Positions 7,049 through 13,883 of a DNA stretch of 36,655 bases are shown here, in pieces. Position 1 is the stretch's first letter, and each line of letters begins with the position of its first letter. Both the position numbers and the translations under genes were made by a program. The DNA is from an uncultured Collinsella sp. (lineage in GTDB: Bacteria; Actinomycetota; Coriobacteriia; Coriobacteriales; Coriobacteriaceae): the NCBI GenBank assembly GCA_937997605.1, contig CALLFD010000366.1:1-36655 (forward strand), given 5' to 3'. A model generated the notes under the pieces. It had not been told where the DNA came from. It saw only the letters and a list, made by a program, of their open reading frames with translations, and ran no database searches.

Positions 7049-8488
7049 ATGTCTGATAATTGTACGGTCGCGCCCGCCAATGGGCGCATTACCGGTACCC
7101 AGATCCGCATCGTCGCGGTCGTCGTCCTGGGTGCCTTCTTGGCGCTACTGAACCAAACGGTGATGTCGCCTGCGCTGCCGGTCATCATGTCCGATTTCGC
7201 CATCGATGCCTCGACTGCCCAGTGGATCATGTCCATATACCCGCTGGTGAGCGGCATCATGGTCCCCGTTTCGGCGTTCCTTATCGACAAGTTCAGCACC
7301 CGCGCGCTATTCTTCGGGGCGACGCTGGTGTTCGCGCTGGGCACGCTGTTGTGCGCCGCAGCCCCTGATTTCCTGTTCCTCATCATCGGTCGCGTGTTGC
7401 AAGCGGCGGGCTCAGGCGTGCTCATGCCGCTTGTCTCGGTGGTTCCCATGCTGGTGTTCCCCGTCGAGAAACGAGGAACGGCTATGGGCATGGCGGGCAT
7501 CGTCATGTCGGCGGGTCCCGCGGTCGGCCCCGTCGTAGGCGGCGCGGTGATCGACACGTACGGCTGGCGCACCATGATCGGCGCCATCGTCCCCCTCGCA
7601 ATTCTCGTGCTGGTGCTGGGCGTGTTCATGCTGAAAAACGTGGGCGAGCTGAAGAACCCCAAGCTCGACCTGCCCTCGGTCGTCCTCTCCACCATCGCCT
7701 TCGGCGGACTTCTCTACGGGTTCTCGAGCGCCTCGTCGATGGGTTGGGGCAACCCCGTGGTGCTCGGCTCGATCGTCGCGGGTGTCGTGTGCTTGGTGCT
7801 GTTCGTCGTACGCCAGGGCAAAATCGAGGACCCGCTGCTTCAACTGGGCACGCTCAAGACGCGCGAGTTCCGCGTGGCCGCCATCATCGTCACGCTCATC
7901 AACGCCGCATGCCTGGTCACCAACACGCTGTTGCCGTTGCTGCTGCAAACCTCGCTTGGCGCTTCGGCCTTCGAAACCGGCATGGCCATGCTTCCCGCCG
8001 CGGCGGTGGGCATCATCATCAGCCCTATCTCCGGCGTGGTGTTCGACAAGTTCGGTCCGCGTGCCATCTCGATCGTCGGCCTGGCCCTCATGACCGGCGC
8101 CCTGTTCCTGCTCTCGCTTTCGACGGTAAACACGCCCATCTTGGTGGTTGCGCTGTTCTGCATGCTGCAGTCCGCCGGCCAGTCGCTCGCGAACATGCCG
8201 GTGAACACATGGGGTGTCAATGCCTTGAAAAATGACATGATCGCCCACGGCAACGCCATCGCGAACACCGGCCGCCAGGTCGCCGGCGGTTTGTGCACGG
8301 CGCTCATCATCACGGTCATGACAAGCGTCACCGCGTCGGCCGGCGTCGATGCGAGCATCCAAGTAGCCACCGCCGTGGGCGCGGGCGTCGCTTACAAGGT
8401 GTGCGCGGCAATCGGCCTCGTTTCCCTTATCTGCGCCATATTCAGCGTGCGCACCAAGAAAACCGCACCGAAAACGAAGGAGGCATAA
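7049..8488 (+). CDS. MFS transporter, DHA2 (EmrB/QacA-like) family
   Basis: 479 aa, with about 14 predicted membrane segments as in the DHA2 drug:H+ antiporter family. Typical motifs are LNQTVMSPALPVIMSDF (segment 1, about residues 32-48), LIDKFSTRALFFGATLVF (motif A region) and GPAVGPVVGGAVIDTYGWR (motif C, about 157-175). These exporters remove toxic amphipathic compounds or metabolites. ATG 7049 follows GAAGGAAGCTT. The CBS-domain gene starts three bases after this stop, so the two are co-translated. The cargo is unknown. Confidence 0.9.
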   Translation: MSDNCTVAPANGRITGTQIRIVAVVVLGAFLALLNQTVMSPALPVIMSDFAIDASTAQWIMSIYPLVSGIMVPVSAFLIDKFSTRALFFGATLVFALGTLLCAAAPDFLFLIIGRVLQAAGSGVLMPLVSVVPMLVFPVEKRGTAMGMAGIVMSAGPAVGPVVGGAVIDTYGWRTMIGAIVPLAILVLVLGVFMLKNVGELKNPKLDLPSVVLSTIAFGGLLYGFSSASSMGWGNPVVLGSIVAGVVCLVLFVVRQGKIEDPLLQLGTLKTREFRVAAIIVTLINAACLVTNTLLPLLLQTSLGASAFETGMAMLPAAAVGIIISPISGVVFDKFGPRAISIVGLALMTGALFLLSLSTVNTPILVVALFCMLQSAGQSLANMPVNTWGVNALKNDMIAHGNAIANTGRQVAGGLCTALIITVMTSVTASAGVDASIQVATAVGAGVAYKVCAAIGLVSLICAIFSVRTKKTAPKTKEA

Positions 8489-8491
8489 GCG

Positions 8492-8998
8492 ATGTCCGAG
8501 ATTCTGTCCGAGCGCATCCCGCTCGAGCTCGAGGGGACGCCCGTTTCGAGCATCATGATTGAAGAGCCATTCACCTGCACGCAGGATTGCACGATTTCCG
8601 ACGTGGTGCGCATGCTCGCCGAAAACGAGGTGAGCAGCATGCCCGTAATCGATGAGCGCAACCAGGTGGTCGGGTTCATCTCCGACGGCGATGTCATGGG
8701 AGCCATCGCGCAGCATCGCGCTCACACCATCTTCACGGGCGGCGACGCGTCCATGCTGTACTTCGACGATCAGAGCCTTGAGCAGCGCATCGAAGACCTG
8801 AAGGATCGCTGCGTCATGGATTTCGCGACGCGCCAGGTAGTGTGTGCCCGTCCCGAGCAGAGCATCGCCCGCGTCGCCGCGCTGCTGGCGAAGAAGAAGT
8901 TCAAGAAGCTTCCTGTGGTTGATGACGAGGGCAAACTCGTGGGGGTCATCCGCCGCTCCGCCATCACCAAATACATCTTCGGCATCCTTTTCCAATAG
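8492..8998 (+). CDS. CBS-domain pair protein
   Basis: 168 aa made almost only of two CBS domains. The first is about residues 18-80 (VSSIMIEEPFTCTQ ... MPVIDERNQVVGFISDGD) and the second about 107-165 (FATRQVVCARPEQ ... LPVVDDEGKLVGVIRRSAI). CBS pairs (Bateman modules) bind adenine nucleotides and gate partner proteins. Here the partner is probably the MFS exporter encoded just before: the gap is 3 bp and the ribosome site GGAGG lies in the exporter's last codons. No enzymatic domain is present. That it regulates the exporter is inference from the coupling. Confidence 0.85.
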   Translation: MSEILSERIPLELEGTPVSSIMIEEPFTCTQDCTISDVVRMLAENEVSSMPVIDERNQVVGFISDGDVMGAIAQHRAHTIFTGGDASMLYFDDQSLEQRIEDLKDRCVMDFATRQVVCARPEQSIARVAALLAKKKFKKLPVVDDEGKLVGVIRRSAITKYIFGILFQ

Positions 8999-9172
8999 GG
9001 GCAGGTCGCACTTGAGGCGAACATCTCGAGGCATCGAGCCAGCAACTGGACCAGACAACCTTGACACGCACGCGCTTTCCCTCGATGCTTCGGTAAGGGG
9101 AGCTGCGAAAATCGCAGCACGGGTGATCGGCGCCGCGCCCCCGAAGGCAAAAGCGAACACGGGAGCGATACG

Positions 9173-9481
9173 ATGGGAAAAGTCCTGGACGAAGATTTGG
9201 TTTATGAGATTCTCTCCGTCGTGGCAGAGATTCCGGCGGGATGCGTCGCCTCGTACGGTCAGATAGCGCGCCTCATCGGCAGGGAGAAAAACTCTCGCCT
9301 GGTCGGAGCGGTGCTGAGCGAGGCGGATCGCTACGGCGATTATCCCTGCCACCGCGTCGTCAACCACGCGGGACGCCTCGCGCCAAACTTCCCCGACCAG
9401 CGAGCACTACTGACGGAGGAAGGAGTCGCCTTCCGAGACAACGGCTGTGTCGACATGAAAAAGCACCAGTGGAACGAGTAG
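9173..9481 (+). CDS. MGMT-type DNA-binding protein (Ogt/Atl-like), single domain
   Basis: 102 aa, equal to only the C-terminal DNA-binding domain of O6-methylguanine-DNA methyltransferases. It has Tyr28 in VASYGQIARLIG, Arg42 in NSRLVGAVL (the arginine-finger position) and PCHRVV with Cys59. Alkyltransferase-like (Atl) proteins of this size have Trp or Ala in place of that cysteine. This one keeps the acceptor cysteine but lacks the N-terminal domain. It may be an active minimal methyltransferase or a lesion-recognition protein for nucleotide excision repair. GGGAGCG precedes ATG 9173. A TTGACA at 9061-9066 could be a -35 element, though the matching -10 is poor. Confidence 0.85.
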   Translation: MGKVLDEDLVYEILSVVAEIPAGCVASYGQIARLIGREKNSRLVGAVLSEADRYGDYPCHRVVNHAGRLAPNFPDQRALLTEEGVAFRDNGCVDMKKHQWNE

Positions 9482-9692
9482 CCAGGCAGCGTAGCGTCGA
9501 AAGGAGCGACGCCACGGGGAACGACCTGCGCCCCGCCGCCGGACAACCTATGGCAAAGTGACACGTCCCACAAAGAGCGGCGCACCAGTACGAGACACGA
9601 CCGCGACGTAAAAAGACCCTATGATACTCGTAAGCATCTATCTGATTGCCCGCCTCGAGGTACCCAAAGAACGAGAGATGCCGAAACCCCTA
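9482..9692. other. intergenic stretch, no gene seen
   Basis: About 210 bp between the MGMT-type gene and the tRNA-scar terminator. I see no frame with a ribosome site and no strong repeat. Confidence 0.4.
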
Positions 9693-9731
9693 GACAAAGA
9701 AAAAGGTCGGGAGCTTTTATGCTTCCGACCT
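9693..9731 (-). terminator. intrinsic terminator of the truncated tRNA locus
   Basis: The stem AGGTCGGGAGC (9704-9714) pairs with GCTTCCGACCT (9721-9731, one mismatch). On the minus strand it is followed by TTTTTCTTTG. It lies ten bases after the CCA end of the tRNA fragment, as expected for the native terminator of the original tRNA gene. Confidence 0.8.
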
Positions 9732-9740
9732 GAAGTTTCA

Positions 9741-9785
9741 TGGTCGCGGGGGGCGGATTTGAACCACCGACCTTCGGGTTATGAG
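9741..9785 (-). other. attachment-site scar: 3' half of tRNA-Met (CAT)
   Basis: Read on the minus strand, the segment begins with anticodon loop CTCATAA and runs through the anticodon 3' strand, T-arm (GGTTCAAATCC) and acceptor 3' strand to an encoded CCA. The bases 5' of the anticodon loop (GCGAC) do not pair with the 3' strand, and no D-arm or acceptor 5' strand follows, so only the 3' half is present. This is the classic product of a tyrosine integrase using a tRNA 3' half as att site. The integrated side lies to the right, where a broken integrase gene sits. No intact tRNA-Met was found further right in the window. Confidence 0.75.
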
Positions 9786-9814
9786 GTCGCTACGACGTTG
9801 TTTCATTCAGACAT

Positions 9815-9914
9815 TTCGACCCAAATTGAAGTCAATATAACTCCAGGTCATTTGATGTTTTCATAGATTTACGAAAGAAAAGTACGCGGAATAATTCGAC
9901 CCAAATTCGACCCA
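9815..9914. repeat. direct repeats TTCGACCCAAATT next to the att scar
   Basis: TTCGACCCAAATT occurs at 9815-9827 and 9895-9907, with a partial third copy (TTCGACCCA) overlapping at 9906-9914. Placed between the att scar and the integrase gene, these look like integrase arm-type or excisionase sites. Alternatively the minus-strand reading (WVEFGSNYS) is a leftover of an integrase C-terminus. Confidence 0.45.
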
Positions 9915-9941
9915 CAACGAGCTTGAAAGCGGTCAGGCGGA

Positions 9942-9993
9942 GCATTACCCTTGGGGTGTGACCCCACGCAGGGCCCACCACCAAGGGTAATGC
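9942..9993. repeat. 13-bp inverted repeat before the integrase gene
   Basis: GCATTACCCTTGG (9942-9954) and CCAAGGGTAATGC (9981-9993) are perfect inverted repeats enclosing a GGGGTGTGACCCC hairpin. It could be a terminator, an element end or an operator for the integrase. Confidence 0.5.
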
Positions 9994-10066
9994 CCACCCG
10001 CCCCAGCCCTTTGCGCCATTCCGCGCAACCGAGCGCGATTCTCAGGCACTTCAGGCAAGGAACACG

Positions 10067-11421
10067 ATGAACGACCGACCTCTCGTCATAGGCAAAGGAA
10101 CGAAGCAACGCCGCGACAAATACACGTGGCGCTACCGTCACAGCCTCGGCAAGGATCCGGTCACGGGCAAATACCGCTATTCGCCGTGGCAGACCATACA
10201 TACCACCAAAAGCCGAGAGGTCGACGCCGCACTCGAAGCCTACAAGGCAGAACTCAACAGCGGCACCTACGTCCAAAAATCGAGGGACACCGTCGGCTCG
10301 TACGCAAAAAAGTTCCACGACAACCGCGAAGGAACCATCACGCCGCTCGCCTACTCGACATCCTACTCAATCGAGAACCGGACGCGCACATCACATGCGT
10401 GATGCTCATGCTCGACACCGACATGAGAAGGGCAGAAGCCCTCGGGATGACGTGGTCCGATGTCTCCGTCGAGAACAGAAGCATCCTCATTGAGCAGCAG
10501 TTCGCGGCCGATCGAAGCGTTCGCTCGCCCAAAAGCAAGAAAAGCGTGCGGAGGATCTCGATAAGCGAGACGCTGACGTCGTATCTCGAATTCTGGAAAA
10601 AGGAGCAGGCCCGCGAAATGGAAGCCTTCGGCCTGGAACAAGTCAAAGGCACTCCGCTCGTCCACTCATTCGAACGAACGAAAGACAGGCATCCCCATGT
10701 CAACTTCATGGACCTGAATGGGTTTTCGCGCTGGTTCAGAAACTTCAGCGTCGAGAACGGGTTCGGCAAGTTCGAAGGCGTTCGAACATACCATTATGTG
10801 AAGGAAACTGTCGACGGGGAAACGATTTCGAAGCGTTATGAGCATAAAGAGTGGCTCGAATTGAGGGATTACCTCAGGAAGCATCCCAAGGTTCGCGAGG
10901 CGAGGCATATCAGCACATATGAGAGCGAGCACCTTCCTTACGGATATTCGGGCCTATCGAGCCACACCGCTACTGCCGCTACTGCCCGCTACTGCCCGCC
11001 AGCTTCCGAACCAGCGGGCGGTAGCAGCACCCCGAACATCTCGCCGACAGCGCAGAGAGTCGTCGACCTGGCGGCCAAGGCCGACATCGAGGACGTGATG
11101 CTGTGCGACCTGCCCGGCGTCCTGTCCTTCCTAGGGCTGCCACCTGAGACGGAGATGCCGCCGGGCAACAAGGGGAAGACGAAGCTCAAGAAGCTCTACA
11201 GGAAGGTGGCGCCGAACAAGGCATACCACTCCGGCGAGCGCGCCAAGGATTTGATCTCGCACCTCGACATGGCAGAGATCAGGGCATCGGCGCCCGTCCA
11301 AGAATTGGGATGCAGTTCAATACGAGCTCGGGGCTCTTTTCGTCTAGATTGGGGACGCATGGCCGGACGAAAACAATTTGCGTCTGGTAATAAGCGTACG
11401 AAAGCGCAATTTACGTCTTAA
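10067..11421 (+). pseudogene. tyrosine integrase pseudogene, internally deleted and frameshifted
   Basis: The start at 10067 encodes an arm-type DNA-binding domain (GKGTKQRRDKYTWRYRHSLG ... TKSREVDAALEAYKAELNSG) and the beginning of the core-binding domain (SRDTVGSYAKKFHDNREGTITPLAYS), then stops at 10402. The catalytic domain resumes in another frame near 10350 (LNREPDAHITCVMLMLDTDMRRAEALGMTWSDV, carrying the first catalytic Arg). Roughly 90-100 core residues are missing at the junction. The HxxR and final Tyr motifs are not seen. After about 10770 the open frame continues to 11421 with sequence unlike integrases (for example KEWLELRDYLRKHPKVREAR and LKKLYRKVAPNKAYHSGERAKDLISHLDMAE), so other DNA has been joined. 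The element is not self-mobile. Confidence 0.8.
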
Positions 11422-11490
11422 TTCCGTACGCAAATCAAGACGAAAATCGTTTACGTCTGCTTTAAATCCGTACGAAAACGGTTTTCGTCT
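11366..11490. repeat. array of four palindromes, (G/T)ACGAAAA-N-TTTTCGTC type
   Basis: Four 20-22 bp imperfect palindromes start at 11366, 11397, 11439 and 11471. All have the form (G/T)ACGAAA...TTTnCGTCT; the last (TACGAAAACGGTTTTCGTCT) is nearly perfect. The start-to-start steps are 31, 42 and 32 bp, close to 3, 4 and 3 turns of B-DNA. The array lies between the integrase remnant and the 3' end of the ATPase gene. No CRISPR-like spacers are present. Confidence 0.6.
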
Positions 11491-11509
11491 TGCAGGGCAG
11501 TTGCCGTTT

Positions 11510-12601
11510 CTACAGTTCAACTTCCAGTTCGGCTTTGTGCTCGTAGAGGTAGTCGCGCATGTAGGGGATGGCAAATGAGACCTTGCCGTACGAGGGAGCC
11601 TCGATAATCGATTCTCTTAACAGGCGGCTGCGGACGGAACTCACCTGTTGAGGCGTTTTGTTTAGGGCATCGGCAACCATGCTGGTCGAGCTCGTCTGCC
11701 CCAAAGACGCCATGCTCAGCAGATAAGCGATGCACGTGGGCGGAATGCGCCGCAGCGCGGGCTCAATCACCATGGCGCAGAAGCGTTCGCGTGCCGTTGC
11801 AATGCCACGCTCGGCTTCTTCTTCTCCAATAATCGATGTATGTGCACGTCTTGCCAACTGCCATGCGTAGTATCCAACGAGTTGGATCATGAAAGGATAG
11901 CCTTGCGTTGCCTCGGCAAGTTGGCCGGCAATACCTGGCTGCAACTCCATGCCAGACGCTTCAATGGTTTCCTCGAGGGAGTACGACACTTCGGTTACTG
12001 CCACAGCCTTCAGATCAAAGGGGAGGGCACGGCGCAAAAACGTAAGTGTCTTTCCGTTGATGATGCTTTCAATCATCGAAGGCAGCCCAGCAAAAACAAA
12101 GGCGATATCAAGGTCTTCGCCGATAACCTGCTGAATCGCAATGGAGAGCGTTCGGACCTCATCGAGCTCTGCGTCTTGAACCTCGTCGAGAGTGATGAGC
12201 AGGCCATTTCCATTCTTGGATATTGTCTGTCTCATGGCGTCGCGTAGCGATGGGCCGATTCGTTCAATATCTATGCTGCCGATGGATATGCCAGCTACGG
12301 TGGGCTCAAATCTGGCGTGTTTGGCCTGGAATTTGGGCTGTAGCTGTTCGAGAATGCGCTGGCAAAGTCCCTCGGTTGCGACCTCTTTTATGACCGTCCA
12401 GCCACGGCTTTGCGCCAAACGTGAGCACTCGTCAAGGAGGACCGTCTTGCCCGTTCCACGGACGCCGGCTATGCGCATTAGGCGCCCAGGGGCACCAGGC
12501 CCGTTGACGAGGCCCTCATTGAATTCTTCGAGCACATCTTCGCGGCCGATAATCGTGGGAGGTGTTTTACCTGCTGTGGGCTTAAAAGGGTTTGTTTGCA
12601 T
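11510..12601 (-). CDS. AAA+ ATPase with C-terminal winged helix (Orc1/Cdc6-like or MNS-STAND-like)
   Basis: 363 aa from ATG 12601, which has AAAGGTGG five bases before it; GTG 12610 is an alternative. From the ATG the order is: an Orc/Cdc6-like entry (IIGREDVLEEF, about 17-27), Walker A GVRGTGKT (about 46-53), Walker B LLITLDEVQD (about 136-145), a sensor-like strand FVFAGLPS, and a C-terminal winged-helix region (SMVADALNKTPQQVSSVRSRLLRESIIEA). It is an archaeal-ATPase/AAA_16 class protein of unknown job. Such genes occur on mobile elements and in defence or replication modules. It ends beside the decayed integrase, so it may be cargo of the element. Seven 10-bp repeats lie directly upstream, possibly its own binding sites. 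Confidence 0.8.
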   Translation of the reverse strand: MQTNPFKPTAGKTPPTIIGREDVLEEFNEGLVNGPGAPGRLMRIAGVRGTGKTVLLDECSRLAQSRGWTVIKEVATEGLCQRILEQLQPKFQAKHARFEPTVAGISIGSIDIERIGPSLRDAMRQTISKNGNGLLITLDEVQDAELDEVRTLSIAIQQVIGEDLDIAFVFAGLPSMIESIINGKTLTFLRRALPFDLKAVAVTEVSYSLEETIEASGMELQPGIAGQLAEATQGYPFMIQLVGYYAWQLARRAHTSIIGEEEAERGIATARERFCAMVIEPALRRIPPTCIAYLLSMASLGQTSSTSMVADALNKTPQQVSSVRSRLLRESIIEAPSYGKVSFAIPYMRDYLYEHKAELEVEL

Positions 12602-12620
12602 GTGAGCCACCTTTGCTCAA

Positions 12621-12690
12621 GATATAGCAAGATATAGCAAAGTATAGCAAGATATAGCAAAGTATAGTGAGATATAGCAACGTATAGCGC
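12621..12690. repeat. seven exact-length 10-bp tandem repeats before the ATPase gene
   Basis: Units of GATATAGCAA, alternating with AGTATAGCAA and variants (AGTATAGTGA, CGTATAGCGC), run without gaps from 12621 to 12690. The array ends 20 bp before the ATPase start. On the minus strand each unit carries a TATATC or TATACT, so it resembles stacked -10 boxes; it is also helically phased. It may be both the promoter and an operator array. Confidence 0.85.
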
Positions 12691-12714
12691 TGTTCGCGGG
12701 TTCTTACGGTGGTG

Positions 12715-13395
12715 CTATTTTCCGAATGCCGCGCGGATAAAGCGCTGGGCGAACAGCTTGTTGGCGACGTTGATGACATGGCCCAGGAACAGTGCCGAGA
12801 TGGCGGTCGTGACGCCAAAGCCGCCCAGGTTGTACATAAAGATCAGCGACAACGCGAGCGAGGCGGCGACATGTGAGCAGTCAAACACGACTTTTACGTC
12901 ACCAAAGCGGCGTTTAAGCTTTTCGGCAATGACTTGCACCAAGCCGTCGGGCGCGTTGGGGACAACGCCCATGTTGACGACGAGACTTACGCCAAATGCG
13001 GTGACAGCGAGGGAGAGCAGCATGGTCGCAATCTGTGTGGGGAGTGCCGTGGGATGCAGTGGGTTGACCGCCATGAAGAGGTCGGTCAAGCCGCCAATCA
13101 GCGTTGAGAAGAACAACTCGAGCAGGATGCGCGGCTGGAACTCGCTTCGCAAGATGGCTAATTGCGCCACGATGTAGGCGACGTAGGTTGCGGTGATCCA
13201 AAAGCCGAGCGTCTTGCCAGTGAGCATGGATAGGGTTGTGGCAAAGCACGTGAGCGCGGCGACGCCCAGGCCGGATGCCGTCTGGAGACTCATACCGAGT
13301 GCCAGTACTGCAACGCCCACAAGATACATCAGCATTCTGATGACGGTATGGCACCAGTCGATGTTCTCGCCATGCATGATGATGAGCGGTCGCAT
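12715..13395 (-). CDS. YczE/YitT-type integral membrane protein
   Basis: 226 aa with about five or six membrane segments. It opens with MLMYLVGVAVLALGMSLQTASGLGVAALTCFATTLSMLTG and includes NMGVVPNAPDGLVQVIAEKL, typical of the YczE/YitT-like (DUF6198-type) family of unknown function. ATG 13395 is preceded by AAAGGACGGG. Its 5' leader carries, in transcript order, a LacI-type operator (13650-13637), hairpin E1 (13632-13575) and structured element E2 (13553-13428). The first two also precede KDG kinase and E2 precedes KDPG aldolase. It is therefore probably part of the same regulon, perhaps handling the import or export of a sugar acid (inference). Confidence 0.8.
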   Translation of the reverse strand: MRPLIIMHGENIDWCHTVIRMLMYLVGVAVLALGMSLQTASGLGVAALTCFATTLSMLTGKTLGFWITATYVAYIVAQLAILRSEFQPRILLELFFSTLIGGLTDLFMAVNPLHPTALPTQIATMLLSLAVTAFGVSLVVNMGVVPNAPDGLVQVIAEKLKRRFGDVKVVFDCSHVAASLALSLIFMYNLGGFGVTTAISALFLGHVINVANKLFAQRFIRAAFGK

Positions 13396-13427
13396 GTTGC
13401 TACCCGTCCTTTCGGTTGTGTGAAAAA

Positions 13428-13553
13428 GCTGACCCGGGCCGGCAAAAGAGGGTTATCGGAGGCACTGCTGCAAAAGCAGAAAAGCCGGCCCCACGGTCAG
13501 TCGTCTAGGAAGTGTCTCGCTGTGCCGGAATGGGACTAAAGGTCCAACGAGAC
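13428..13553 (-). ncRNA. structured leader element E2, copy A (before the YczE-type gene)
   Basis: Shown here on the plus strand; the transcript is the minus strand. Stems: P1 CTGACC 13429-13434 with GGTCAG 13495-13500; P2 GGCCGGC 13437-13443 with GCCGGCC 13484-13490; P3 CTGC/GCAG at 13468-13479; Pa GTCTCG 13514-13519 with CGAGAC 13548-13553. Three blocks are nearly identical to copy B at 15659-15789: GGTTATCGGAGGCAC (13451-13465), CAGTCNTNTAGGRA (13498-13511) and CCGGAATGGGACT (13525-13537). The stems differ in sequence from copy B yet still pair. In the transcript the P1/P2 stem is followed by UUUUU, so this copy could act as a terminator/attenuator. I do not recognise a known riboswitch class. 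Confidence 0.65.
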
Positions 13554-13574
13554 GGGAAGAAAGCAAATGGCATT

Positions 13575-13632
13575 GCGTGGGCGATAAGATGCCAAGATGG
13601 TAGGGTGTGTCTTGGCATCCTATTGCCCACGC
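13575..13632 (-). promoter_or_regulatory. leader hairpin E1, copy A
   Basis: A two-part stem (GCGTGGGC/GCCCACGC outside, GATGCCAAGA/TCTTGGCATC inside) with plus-strand loop TGGTAGGGTGTG. Loop and inner stem match copy B at 16940-16997 (AAGAYGGTAGGGTGYGKCTT) although most of the outer stem differs. It lies just downstream of a LacI-type operator in the transcript of the YczE-type gene. It has no U-run, so it is not a plain terminator. Confidence 0.6.
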
Positions 13633-13636
13633 TCAA

Positions 13637-13650
13637 CGAAATCGGTTTCG
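13637..13650. promoter_or_regulatory. LacI-type operator CGAAATCGGTTTCG
   Basis: This 14-bp near-palindrome with central CG is identical to the site at 17015-17028 in front of the LacI gene. Flanking GCTCAA and TTGAGC extend the symmetry. It is placed at the start of the leader of the YczE-type gene, as a repressor site would be. Confidence 0.6.
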
Positions 13651-13704
13651 TTTGAGCCTAAGTATACGCATGGGATTTTATTTGCGAAGAGAAAAACAAT
13701 AAAA

Positions 13705-13720
13705 AGGTGAACGTTCACCT
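13705..13720. promoter_or_regulatory. 16-bp palindromic operator AGGTGAACGTTCACCT
   Basis: A perfect palindrome sharing its 12-bp core with the site at 1770-1781 before kduD. It lies upstream of the CGAAATCGGTTTCG operator in the gap between the YczE-type gene and the second GntR gene, so either direction could be controlled. Confidence 0.55.
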
Positions 13721-13743
13721 AATCGCAACAACTCGTTGGCTGT

Positions 13744-13810
13744 AGTTGCGGTGGAATAGTTCCTGTTTTTGCTGCTGAAGGCCTTGAACAGGAACTATTC
13801 CACCGCAACT
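13744..13810. repeat. perfect 24-bp-arm palindrome, AGTTGCGGTGGAATA family
   Basis: Arms at 13744-13767 and 13787-13810 are perfect inverted repeats. The outer part (AGTTGCGGTGRAATA) matches the palindromes at 14591-14657 and 752-814; the inner part differs. It stands 73 bp before the second GntR gene, and the sister copy follows that gene. Confidence 0.85.
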
Positions 13811-13883
13811 TATGATGGGGCGGGGGATGCGATAGTATTGCATGGTGAAATTCGACAAACCGTGAGCTTCATCCGAGGGCTTT

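Noticed and set aside
9869..10318. 149-aa minus-strand frame opposite the integrase start
   Set aside because: It is antisense to the clear arm-binding domain; only the tail near 9890-9920 hints at an integrase C-terminus, too short to call.
11366..11490. CRISPR or tRNA-like structures
   Set aside because: Units are imperfect palindromes with no unique spacers; no cloverleaf can be drawn.
12621..12690. CRISPR array
   Set aside because: The repeats are 10 bp and gap-free with no spacers; no cas genes in the window.
13428..13553. T-box, cobalamin, lysine, FMN or TPP riboswitch
   Set aside because: None of the hallmark sequences of those classes (for example the T-box, B12-box or the TPP CTGAGA motif) is present.
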